Both the position numbers and the translations under genes were made by a program. Positions 21,501 through 30,573 of a stretch of 64,000 nucleotides of DNA are shown here, one piece after another. The stretch comes from Sporobolomyces roseus (Eukaryota; Basidiomycota; Microbotryomycetes; Sporidiobolales; Sporidiobolaceae). The stretch is from the NCBI GenBank assembly GCA_016617785.1, contig JADILM010000005.1, positions 1,674,001-1,738,000 of the forward strand, read 5' to 3'. Below the pieces are notes generated by a model. That model did no database searches. It was not told where the DNA came from and saw only the letters and a program-made list of their open reading frames with translations. The stretch's first letter is position 1, and every line of letters starts with the position of its first letter.

Positions 21501-23088
21501 GATTCTCCCCGCCTTTAACCGACGAAGGACCTGGTACTCCTCCAACAAGTTGAACCTCCTCCCCTCTCCTCGACTCGTCCCGCATTCTATTCGCATCAAT
21601 CTCGTCCCTTTGCGGTGGTTGAGGCAAAACGATTTCATCTTCCTCTTCATCGTGCTGATGAACCACTTCCTTCTCCTTCCCTTTCCCTTTCGCACCTCTC
21701 CCATTCTCTTTATTCTTCTCCTTCTCTTTCTTCCCCCCTTCTTCAAGCTTCTTCTTATTCGTACTTCCCCTAGGTCTACCCCTCTTGGCCGGTACGACTT
21801 GTTGAACAACTTGCTGCTCAACAATCTCTTCCTCACTTCCCTCCTCTGGTTCCCGTACCTCTTCTTTCTCTTCCCCTTTACCCTCGTCCTCCTCGTAGAC
21901 ATCAGAATTCTCAGAATTGTTGTCGGAATCATCGAAATCGAAATCGCTGTCGTAGATGGGTGCGTAAGATTGTTTTTTGGCTTTCGCTGCTCGTGAAGAT
22001 TGTTTGCGTTCTGGAACGGGAGAAGGAGATTTGGGTTTCGGTTTTGAAGGTTTAGATTGAGGAGGTTGAGATTGAGGAAGTGGGAGAGCGGGAGCAGGAG
22101 CAGGAAGGTGAGAAAGTGGGTGAGGGTGAGCGGGGAATTGAGAGGTCGAAGTTGAGGCGATTGGTTGAGGGATCGAAGGGGGTTGATAAGTCATTGGATT
22201 CGAAGGTGGTAGAGGAGGTGGGAGTTTTGGTTTCGGGATAGGTTTCGAAGCAGTAGTCGAAGCGGAAAGAGGAGGACGTTGCGAGTAGTGAGCGGGAGGA
22301 ATGGGTAAACCGAATGCATCCATCATTCCACCTCCTCCATGTTGTGGGTACTGCTGAGGTGGGAGAACTCCAGGTTGATGAATTCCTGAGGGTGCGGAAG
22401 GCAGTCCTACGAGAGCTGCAGCAGCGGCGGAAGCGGAAGGATCTTGATTTCCGAGAGAGTGAGGATGAGGGAGATGTAAAGGAGGAGGAGGTCGATACTG
22501 CTGGTGCTGGGGTTGACCGTAGGGAGTATAATGCATTGGGTAACCTACGGGAGGACCAGCATGAGGATGTTGAGAGAAGGACTGGAAAGGTTGGAAGTGA
22601 TTTTGTTGCATCTGATTTTGGGGAGGAGGGTAAGGGTAAGGTTGATACTGTTGTTGTTGAGTAGGGGGTTGCATTCCTCCCATAGATTGTTGCTGTTGCT
22701 GTTGATAGGGAGCATGCTGATAGTGAGGTAGAGGATTTTGAGCGAGATGAGAATGAGATTGAACTGGATGTGGTAAAGAGAAGACTGATTGATTCGATGG
22801 TCCTCCTCCTCCTACAGGTGATCTCTGACTCTGTATCGGACTCTGTTGTTGAGTGTACGAGTTTATAGGAGCTAAATGTTGATGGAACAGAGGTTGTTGA
22901 TGAGAATGAGTCTGTTGTTGTGATGGATTCGAAGGGTGAAGTGGGAACTGTGGTTGATAGTTCATAGGATTCGGTAATCCATTCTGTAGTTGATTCTGAC
23001 TGTGGTGATGCTGCAAGAGTTGATTCGGAGTTGGTAATTGTTGAGATTGAGGATGAGAAGATGAGGACGAGCTAGGGTTGGTATCCAT
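18550..23088 (-). CDS. HSF-type DNA-binding transcription factor with AT-hooks, 1,437 aa
   Basis: Exons 23088-21350, 21281-21140, 21065-21051 and 20967-18550 total 4,314 nt and join two long open frames that look like separate genes. The N-terminal about 400 residues are Gln/Pro/His-rich, followed by an acidic stretch and an AT-hook (KRGRPRGSTNKKK). The HSF domain then runs FLRKLWKMLHNDPVDMSEHI, RWDKSGRLLLIPNEADLVEK, VHFSQKSITSF, NKQMN, NWEFRRHSRSQRDLAHI. NKQMN, the equivalent of the [VR]RQ[LM]N recognition-helix end, is encoded by a 15-nt exon. A second AT-hook-like motif (RKGRPKGSGG) and a long acidic, Ala/Pro-rich disordered tail follow. It is probably a nuclear regulator; the domain is too divergent to place with Hsf1, Sfl1/Mga1 or Skn7. 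Confidence 0.8.
21051..21065 (-). other. 15-nt micro-exon in the HSF domain
   Basis: Flanked by a CTCGCAG acceptor and a GTGAGT donor. It encodes NKQMN, which completes the HSF motif between ITSF and NWEFRR. Without it the two flanking exons still join in frame but lose the recognition-helix residues. Confidence 0.75.
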
Positions 23089-23909
23089 TCTCCCTTCACA
23101 CTAGAGCAGTGTGAATAGCTTGTCCGTGTTCAGTACAGTTCAATCGAGTTTTCCGAGAGGTGAGCCGAGGTTTTAGAGAAGGATCAAGTTTCCGAGGGAA
23201 GGAAAGGTGAGGAAGAGAGAGCGACTTCTCACTTTGACCAAGTCGATTTCGCTAAACTCGCTCTCTTTCAAGAGCTAGCAGATACACTCAAAGGATGGAG
23301 AATGGCACTGTTGCAGCATGAGAAGGTATTTTACGAACGAACGAAAAATAAGAATCTTGGGAAACAAGGAAGGTTGAAAGTAGATGTAACTGAGAAGGTT
23401 GGCTAGCTATCAAGCCCAGTCCTCCTCTCTCTGTCCCTTCCTCACACTCCGAGCAATCTTCCTGCAGCTCCCCTGGCCTGACAAGTTCCTCCTCCATAAT
23501 CCCGAATCCTTCTCTTTCGCTCTCCCTCTGACTTCCCGAGTAGTGGGCAGATCCAAACCTCCTCGACCTGGTTGTCAGTATGCCTACAGCGCTATCTTCG
23601 TGGTCGTGTACGAGCTAGGGAAAGTTGTTCGCTATTGACGATTCGAGGTTCGAGTATTGAGAGAATATGTAGCGGGAAATTGGTATCGAACGGGAGTCGC
23701 CGGAGAGGGTTGAAGAATGATGACCTCGCTATGATAAGAGCGATTGCTGAGATGTTGATGGCGGGTCACTGTTGGATTCGCTCGCCACATCGATCAGTAT
23801 CGACGAGCTGATCAATCGTTCAAGAAAAGAAAATCACCTATTCCCGCATCCCCTTTCCTGCCAATCTCAATTCCTCCCTGTCTTCCACAATCCCATGACT
23901 TCCCTCTCT
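23089..23909. other. intergenic: HSF-gene promoter and PSF2 3' flank
   Basis: About 820 bp with only short shadow frames. The part next to 23088 must carry the promoter of the HSF-type gene. No repeats or RNA genes seen. Confidence 0.4.
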
Positions 23910-24943
23910 CTAATACCCGAATCCTCCTCCACCGGTATCCTCCCGCTCCTCCCTCCCAATCCCCATCCTAACCTCCTCTTCGACCGCCTCCGGATCTTTC
24001 ATCCACCTCCTCTCCCTCTCCGCCAATTCCTCTGCTTTAGGATCCAACAACATTAATCTCTTGAATGCTCCACTAAAGAAAGGTTTCAATTCGTTTATTT
24101 CCATCGTAGAGATATTCGGCATCTACCCATCTCAGAGAGTGAGACGTTAGTGAGTCCGATGAGATGCAACACGGTACTAGTGTGTAGAGAGAAGAAAGAG
24201 GAGGGAGAGAAGGGAGAACTTACACCGAGATGTACAGAGTTGACAGCAGATAATCCAGATCTGATTTTACTTTGACGAGCTTCTCGTATATCTTTCAATA
24301 ACAACCTCAACTTCTCGGGTGTAGGTAAATCATCGCTAGCACTATACTTCCAAACCACGCCCCCTATATCAGCTCTGCCTCAAGCGCGTGAAGGAAAGGG
24401 GGGAACGTACGAATCTAGGAGGATTTTCGATACTTCGAGGTAATCTCTAGGGAGATCAGCGAATTCATCCAAAGATTGTTCCTCTTTCAAAATACCTTCC
24501 AAATAATCTGCAAAGCTCTTCCTTTACCCAATCAGCTCGTTTAGAAAGGAGAGTGGGAGGAAGGAGAAGGAGTTTTTACGAGTCGATAACCACTTGGGAG
24601 GAATGATTCGACATTTCCTTTTCTTCTTTAGATGGATCGCTAGCCATAAGGGGACAGAGGTCTTTTGAGGTGGGGTGAAGGGACCATAACTTATATGAGG
24701 CTGCATTCTCCATTCTTCACTCATCAGTACTTCGTCGAGGGAGAAAGAAGAAGTGCTCACGCCATCGAGTCCGTGAATGAGACCTAGTTTGACGAGTGGT
24801 ACGATCTCTATTGAACCTGGTGGGGAGGTGGAAGAGGAGAAGGCGGATTCGATGAGTGAAAATCCAGAGGAAGTTGAATCGAGGGATGCGAATTCGATAT
24901 CGGATGGAAGGGGGGCTAGACGACGGGATTGATGTACTGCCAT
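23910..24943 (-). CDS. PSF2: GINS complex subunit Psf2, 274 aa
   Basis: Exons 24943-24580, 24507-24411, 24374-24224 and 24122-23910 sum to 275 codons. The family blocks are clear: [34 protein letters not shown] ahead of W in [24 protein letters not shown], and [13 protein letters not shown]. Psf2 is one of four GINS subunits that, with Cdc45 and Mcm2-7, form the replicative CMG helicase. Frame closure requires a very short intron 2 of 36 nt (24375-24410, GTACGT to GGCAG), since the more obvious acceptor at 24364 brings a stop. The C-terminal tail is acidic and Gly-rich. The promoter lies in the 240 bp shared with the divergent ISA2. Confidence 0.9.
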
Positions 24944-25184
24944 GCTATAGTCTTGAGGTCGAGGGGAGTTTGAGAGAAGGAGAAGGAGAGGAGAGAGAGA
25001 GAGAGAAGCGACGCGTTTCTAGTCTGAGTTCGGCTTGTTCCTGCTTGTTGTGTTTGAGTAGAGTGTATTGGAGTCTAGTAGAACGTGTCCTTGTATCCTA
25101 GAGTAAGTTGTCGAATGATGAGTAACATCTCAACCCAAAACTCTCGATCTCTTCTCCTCCTCCCACTCACCCGACTCTCCTCAA

Positions 25185-25984
25185 ATGTTCTCAAAGCACT
25201 GTACTCTCTGCTTCCAACCACTCCTACGTTCCCTCCCATCCCCTCGAACTCCTTCGCGCCACTTCTCTTCCCTTCTCTCTCCCACCCTCTCTTCTCTCCC
25301 ACAACCACTCCGATCATCCTCCCTAATACAACGAAGGACTCTCGTAGTACAAGCTCAGGCTCCAGAGAATCCATCAGAAGATTTCGAACCTTTGACAGAA
25401 GACGACTTGAATCCTGGTGAAACTCTTTCCATAAACCTGACTGATTCAGCGATCAAAGTACGTCTCCTTCCTCCAAACCTATCTCTCCTATGAGTGCTGA
25501 TGGACAGTTGAAGAGGTGTACAGCAAATCGAAAGAGCGCAATCTGCGAAAAAGGATGAGAATTTGAGTTTGAGATTGTTGGTTGAATCGGGAGGTTGTCA
25601 TGGTTATCAATACAAGATGGCCGTTACTTCCCTCCGAGAACCGGATGATTAGTACGCTCTTTTCCCCCTCCCTCGTTCTTGTTACCGAGCTGACGCGAGG
25701 GAGAGTTGGGGAAATATAGTTTATTCGCACCCTCGACCGGAACAACAGCGAAATTATTGGTCGATTCAGCGAGTTTACCATTGGTGAAAGGTAGTACCGT
25801 AGATTATGCGACGGAATTGATTGGGAGTAGTTTCAGGGTCGTTAATAATCCGCAGAGTAAAGATGCGGGTTGTGGGTGTGGAGTTAGTGAGTCTTGAAAC
25901 TTCTCTCTATATTGATCCTGTAAGGAGGAAAGGGAGCTGATGACTGTGTGTGGATGGGCAGGTTGGGAATTGAAGGATCTGTAG
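25185..25984 (+). CDS. ISA2: mitochondrial A-type iron-sulfur assembly protein Isa2, 196 aa
   Basis: Exons 25185-25457, 25524-25651, 25720-25886 and 25962-25984 give 197 codons. An Arg/Ser/Pro-rich mitochondrial presequence occupies the first about 50 residues. The HesB/IscA fold follows: LLVESGGCHGYQYKM with the first iron-binding Cys, LLVDSASLPLVKGSTVDY, ELIGSSFRVVNNPQSKDAG and CGCGVSWEL with the two C-terminal Cys. Isa2 works with Isa1 and Iba57 to make [4Fe-4S] clusters for aconitase and radical-SAM enzymes in the matrix. All three conserved Cys are present. The last exon is 23 nt and encodes the end of SWELKDL. Confidence 0.9.
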
Positions 25985-26442
25985 CGATCGACTGAGGATT
26001 TCTGAAACGAAGAAATTTCACTCATTCGAACCAAGCCGCGAAGACGACTTTATTTGAGCCACATCCAACACCAATGAAGTCAGCCGCAATGATGGTATCA
26101 GCTTCTTAGATGTGACAGCACCAGAATCCGAGGACCGACCGCGGAAACGACGACTTTCGTCGATTCCGATCGTCAGACGACAAGACAAAGATAGGAACTA
26201 AATGAAGCTGGCTGACATGGCGTGGAAGAAGACGACGAGGGGGAGGGACTGAGAATCACAAAAGGTGATGTGAAGGGCAGGGAGGAACGGAGCGTGAGGC
26301 CAGGATCGCTGGTTCGATGGCTTCTCAATGGCTCTCTCTTTTCCTTCCCACAATGCCACTGCGCTTTCTTTCCTTTCGAGAAGAAGGATGCTGAGCTGAT
26401 GTTTGATTGCTAATCCACCAACAAACATGTACGACAAACAAT
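25985..26442. other. intergenic, convergent gene ends
   Basis: Between ISA2 and MYND copy 6, which converge. No supported features. Confidence 0.4.
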
Positions 26443-27435
26443 CTACGATCTAGTTCTTTTCGAAGGGACTTTATAATCCGCTTTCGAACGTTGGTTCGTG
26501 AAGGAACCCTCTATTCTAAGTGCAAATTCCGGTTCTACCAACGCCATCTGATTCCTCAAGATCTTCTTGAACTCGATATTGGCGTGTCCAACGTACTTTT
26601 TCAAACCTTTGTCCGTGCATTCTCCTCCTAGGTCGAGGGCGAGCAGTGCTACAACTATGAGCTGCCGATGTTGGAAAACTGACAGCCAATTGGAGTACTC
26701 GGGACGTTGCAGCGATCCCTGCTCCATGCAATCGGAGGAATAGGCGTAAAGGTCTAGAGGATGGCGTGCCGACATGAGCGCTTCAAGGGGTGAGGTCTCG
26801 GTAGATATCGAGTTGGGCTTTTGCTGAGCGGCTACTCGCGCATTCCAGGCGATGCTTCGAAATTGGAGAATCGATTTGGTTTTCGCAAAGGTTTGCGGTT
26901 GCGTCAATTCGGTTTCTCCAATAGTCTTCTCGAGGTATCTCTGTGACAGATTAGGGAACCGGGGAAGAACGTTTAGTATCTACCAACGGCAAATCTAGAT
27001 GACGAGAAACGCGAATTCACCTTGTAACGCTGCCGGCCATATTCGAGAAACCCGTCTACTTTTTGGCTATTGCAATAAGCATCGAGCCACGTCTCTTGCG
27101 AATCTTCCATAGTGTGGTGTTCGGCCATCTCAAGCCAATCTTGAAGCTCCGCTTCATTGAATCCAGGAAAACGAAACGGATTCGATCTTGCTCCACAGAC
27201 CCGTTTGTGCACAGGCCATATCTGCGACATGGGAAGGGAATTGGATGAGTCTAGAGAGCTCGTAATGAAAGGTAAAGATGTTACTCGCCCACTTTTGGTG
27301 TTCACGAGAGCAGAAGAACATCCAATTCGTTCCATGACTTGAACATGATGAGCACCTCGTCGATGTCTCTTTCCCACATATCACACAATTCCCATCAGAT
27401 TCGGTACCGATAGCAGAGGAAGCAGAGGAATTCAT
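26443..27435 (-). CDS. MYND-finger family protein, copy 6 (GC-AG intron)
   Basis: Exons 27435-27289, 27221-27021 and 26940-26443. The finger is CVICGKETSTRCSSC, then NWMFFCSREHQKW, intron, IWPVHKRVCG. Intron 1 starts with GCGAGT where the other family members have GT, so it must splice as a GC-AG intron or not at all. The linker Trp is in QETWLDAY. The C-terminal domain has HPLDLYAYSSD, WLSVFQHRQLIVVA and, in place of THP, VEPEFALRI, with a basic tail (SKRTRS). The leader upstream of 27435 shares a GATCAACTTTCTCATCT block with copies 7, 10 and 11. Function as for the family. Confidence 0.8.
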
Positions 27436-27839
27436 CGACGGGGAAAGGGAAAGTGAGTTTCGAGAGAGGAGGAGTGATGGGAGCTGATAATGACTCCTGA
27501 GATCTTCAGCACACTCGTACAGGTACGACCAAGATATGCACTCACCTCTGTAGTACTTTTCAGCTCTCTAGATTCGAGCCGAAGAGAGAGAGACGAGATT
27601 CAAGATGAGAAAGTTGATCGAGTCGAGGAAGGGCGTGAAAGGCGTGGAGCTTCGTTTGAGCACTTCTAGGAATAGTTTGAGCTGTTACAAATGTCTTCTG
27701 CGTGTTTTGAGCTGATCTGAGAGGTTGTCGCTGTAGTTGACGAGTTGGTTGAAAGTCAAGAGGAAACGGTCTCTTCTCTCCCTCCTACACCTCACTTCAA
27801 GCTCTCGCCCTACGCTCTAAGGCTTCCGATTACTCTCGA
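27436..27839. other. divergent leader region of MYND copy 6 and LYR copy 2
   Basis: On the minus strand it holds the probable copy 6 leader, with a block like those ahead of copies 7, 10 and 11 and a GTGAGT donor near 27543 suggesting a 5'-UTR intron. On the plus strand its last about 65 bp belong to the duplicated LYR segment. Confidence 0.45.
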
Positions 27840-28450
27840 ATGAGTACTATAGTATCAGCAAGCGTCAGCGCGACCTCAAAAGCGCTGTATCGCTCTCTGT
27901 TGAGAATAGCGAACAAGATGCCCGACGATCACCGGAGAGCACTCGTAGTCTTCAGAACAAGGTGAGTACGATCCCTAGTCATTTCTGGATGTGTGAAGCC
28001 ATTCAGAGCAAGGCGAGTCAGACGACAACAGCCTTTTGACCGATTCTCTTTTTTTCGCTCGTTTCGCAGATCAGAATTCGACAAGTCAAGATCGCTGACA
28101 GTCCTCAACGAGATCAACGAACGACAGCTAGAAGCAGAGATCTATCGTGATCAGCTCGAGGTGAGTCAGCGCTCGCGCAATAGATTTCTTCGAGAATCCT
28201 AGTTTCGCAAGTTGCGCTTCTCGCTGCAATACAAGTTTAACTGACGCTCTTCGCACCCTCATAGCACCAAGCCACCCACCTTCAACTCCTTGCCCGATCT
28301 GCTAATCTCATCATTCCCGTCGACATCCGCTCACCTCTCGCTTCTCCTGACTCTTCCTCGACTTCCTCACTTCCCGCTCCGTCTCAGCCTACTCGCCCCT
28401 CTCGCCCTTCTCGTCCCTCCCGCACCCCTCGTCCTTCGGCTGCCTTATCG
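27775..28450 (+). repeat. second copy of LYR-gene segmental duplication
   Basis: Near-identical to the reverse complement of 15640-16290, introns included; the main differences are a few substitutions and small indels in intron 2. Homology fades in the Pro/Ser-rich part of exon 3. Confidence 0.85.
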
Positions 28451-28510
28451 CCTCTGTCACCCTCAGATCCAGACCCTTCCTCGCAATCTTCGAAAACCAT
28501 TCCTCCGTAA
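27840..28510 (+). CDS. truncated second copy of the LYR-motif protein, 152 aa
   Basis: Exons 27840-27961, 28070-28160 and 28265-28510; exons 1 and 2 have the same lengths (122 and 91 nt) as in the copy at 15358-16210. The LYR core is unchanged (SKALYRSLLRIANKM, HRRALVVFRTRSEF). The tail diverges after the Pro/Arg-rich stretch and stops at SKTIPP, so the conserved-looking ENCGCGGH end of the other copy is missing. The 5' part ahead of ASDYSR is also missing, so the copied piece may have begun inside an intron of the parent. It is either a functional short paralogue of the LYR core or a recent pseudogene without visible lesions. Introns nearly as conserved as exons argue for recency rather than selection. 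Confidence 0.6.
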
Positions 28511-28977
28511 AATCGACGAAAACTGCTACGAGCTGGTGAGCACAAGGAATGATGCGGCTCTCAGGGACACTGTGGCCGGCTTACGAGCTCATCAGACTTC
28601 TTTGGGGCACCGACGACTCTTGCTGAACAACGGAAAGATTAGAACGGTATCCTTGCGCCGACTCGCCGGCTTTGAACGACGGTCACCGGGCAGGGAGGCT
28701 CTCCGAAACAACTCGGACGCACAAAGTGATGCTTTCTGAGATACTCGCGCGACAGCAGCATAGCTCAATGCGGGTCCGACGAAACGAAAAGTGACTTGTC
28801 CTTGAGTATTCCCAAGGCGCTGACGGCGACGGTCTCGTGACGAGGGATGGGGAGAAACGAGGAAAGATGATTCTTGCTGGATGCAATACAAGCAATACAT
28901 GTGACTTTAAGAACAGAATGCGAAATAAAGCGAGTGAACGATAATAACGAGGTCTCTACAATCAGCTACAATCGACA
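28511..28977. other. intergenic, convergent gene ends
   Basis: Between the LYR copy and MYND copy 7. Only short overlapping frames; no match to the parental LYR 3' flank was recognised. Confidence 0.4.
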
Positions 28978-29941
28978 TTAACCCCTTCGCAGATTCTTCC
29001 TACAGACTCGCCGATCCGGGAACATGTCGAGAGCTTCGAAAGCTTGTTGGAAAAGATGAGGATGAGTCCGACGAATGTCCTTGAAGTAAATCTGCTCTAG
29101 ATCCTCCCTCATCCAGATGAGATAGGTGTCGTATTCAACGGATCGATGCTCTATATCTGCTATAGACATGGCGGCGTGCAGAAGGAATTTGTGTAGGAAT
29201 TTGTGAGCCCAAGGTGCAAAGTTGTCGCATTTTTGAGCGAGACCTGGCATTGTTCTGTCGAGAATGGCCAAAACGTAGTCGATGGGTCGAGAGCACATCA
29301 ATGCGGGCAGGTTTGATATCGAATCGGGACCGGCCCCAGTCTTGTCGCGGTCGACGGCGATCGCGGTGGTCATTGAAGTGAGTCGCAGTTGAATAAGATT
29401 GTCTTGAACTGGGAAAGGTTTCCCTCTTCCAGGATCTCGCCACATCTCGAGATATTGCTATCGGATGCACTAGTCAGGCTCGTGGAAAGAAACAGAGAAG
29501 CTGGTGCGGGTGAAAAAGAATACTCACTATAAACGTTTCCAACGCCGTTTCCTTGTTCACTGGGGCTGTCTCGCAGAATTCATCGAACCAGCTTCTCATA
29601 CCTTTGCCTGACCCTCCATACTCTGTCATATTTGTGTAAGGTGTACGACCTAAGGCGAGGTAGTCCTTTTCCTCTTCTCGATCCAGTCCTGGCCAACAGA
29701 ACGGCTTAGAACGAATCCCGCATACTCGTTTATGAACCGGGAAGACCTGTTCTCGTGGAGCACAGATCAGCCGCTATACTTGCTAAGAGCGAGAGAACGA
29801 CCGAGCGAAACTTACGAGCTTTTTATGTTCAATCGAGCAAAAATACATCCAGTCCGTCCCGAACTTCAAGCAATCGCTGCATCGATTGTACGTAGCTTCG
29901 CCGCAGACCACGCAGGGCCCATCGATCTCCGATCGTGGCAT
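28978..29941 (-). CDS. MYND-finger family protein, copy 7
   Basis: Exons 29941-29816, 29746-29528 and 29457-28978. The start MPRSEIDGP puts the first Cys at residue 10. The finger is CVVCGEATYNRCSDC, then DWMYFCSIEHKKL, intron, VFPVHKRVCG, with Phe instead of Trp before the His ligand. The linker Trp lies in GMRSWFDEF. The C-terminal domain has RPIDYVLAILD, WAHKFLHKFLLHA and RTHPHLFQQAF and ends in a basic tail. The upstream sequence shares the GATCAACTTTCTCATCT leader block of copies 6, 10 and 11. Apparently intact. Confidence 0.82.
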
Positions 29942-30573
29942 AGTGAGAGAGCTGGCGCCTAAATTCGAGGGAAGGGAAGAAATAGGGAGGCAGCTACAGC
30001 AGAAGGTCAGCGCATGACTCGGCATAGAGTTCAAGCTATTACTCACAGGGTTTCTCACTGTTTACAGTAGCAGAATCAACTTGAGAGCGGGCAGGCGAGT
30101 TTGAAGATGAGAAAGTTGATCGACTGGAAACGGCGAGGACGAGATGCACGGCGTGCCGATGCCTGTGAGTCAGATGCTAGCTATGTCTGGTAGCCGTGTG
30201 AGGCGTCTGCCTTCGCTCTGCGTTGTTGTTTGTCGTCGAAGCGAACCGACGGAAGCGTCGAGAGGAAGAGCAAGTTTCGCTTCTTTTCGTCGTTTCGCTC
30301 CTCCCTACTATTGAGGTCGTTCCCCTCAGCGCAGTGGACAGTGATCGATATGCGCGCGGTCTGACTTGGTCCAAGAGCTCTTTCCAGGTTCGCAAGATTT
30401 CGCTCGCTTTCAAACGATGTAGCACTCTCGCAAGCTCGACTCCGAAATACCGACAGAGACGACAGAGGCACAAACACATATTCTATATTCATCAAGGGCA
30501 GTCCATAAAGATTGTCTGTACAGGTAAATTTTGTTCAAATCGAGAGAAATCGATAGTCTATTTTTCGCATCAA
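29942..30573. other. leader of MYND copy 7 and 3' flank of NDE1
   Basis: No supported CDS; the overlapping frames at about 30180-30495 have no domain or splice support. The part next to 29941 carries the MYND-type leader, with a probable 5'-UTR intron near 29995-30050. Confidence 0.4.

Noticed and set aside
30181..30495. Overlapping 100-codon minus-strand frames downstream of NDE1
   Set aside because: Probably NDE1 3' UTR; no start context, splice support or recognisable sequence.
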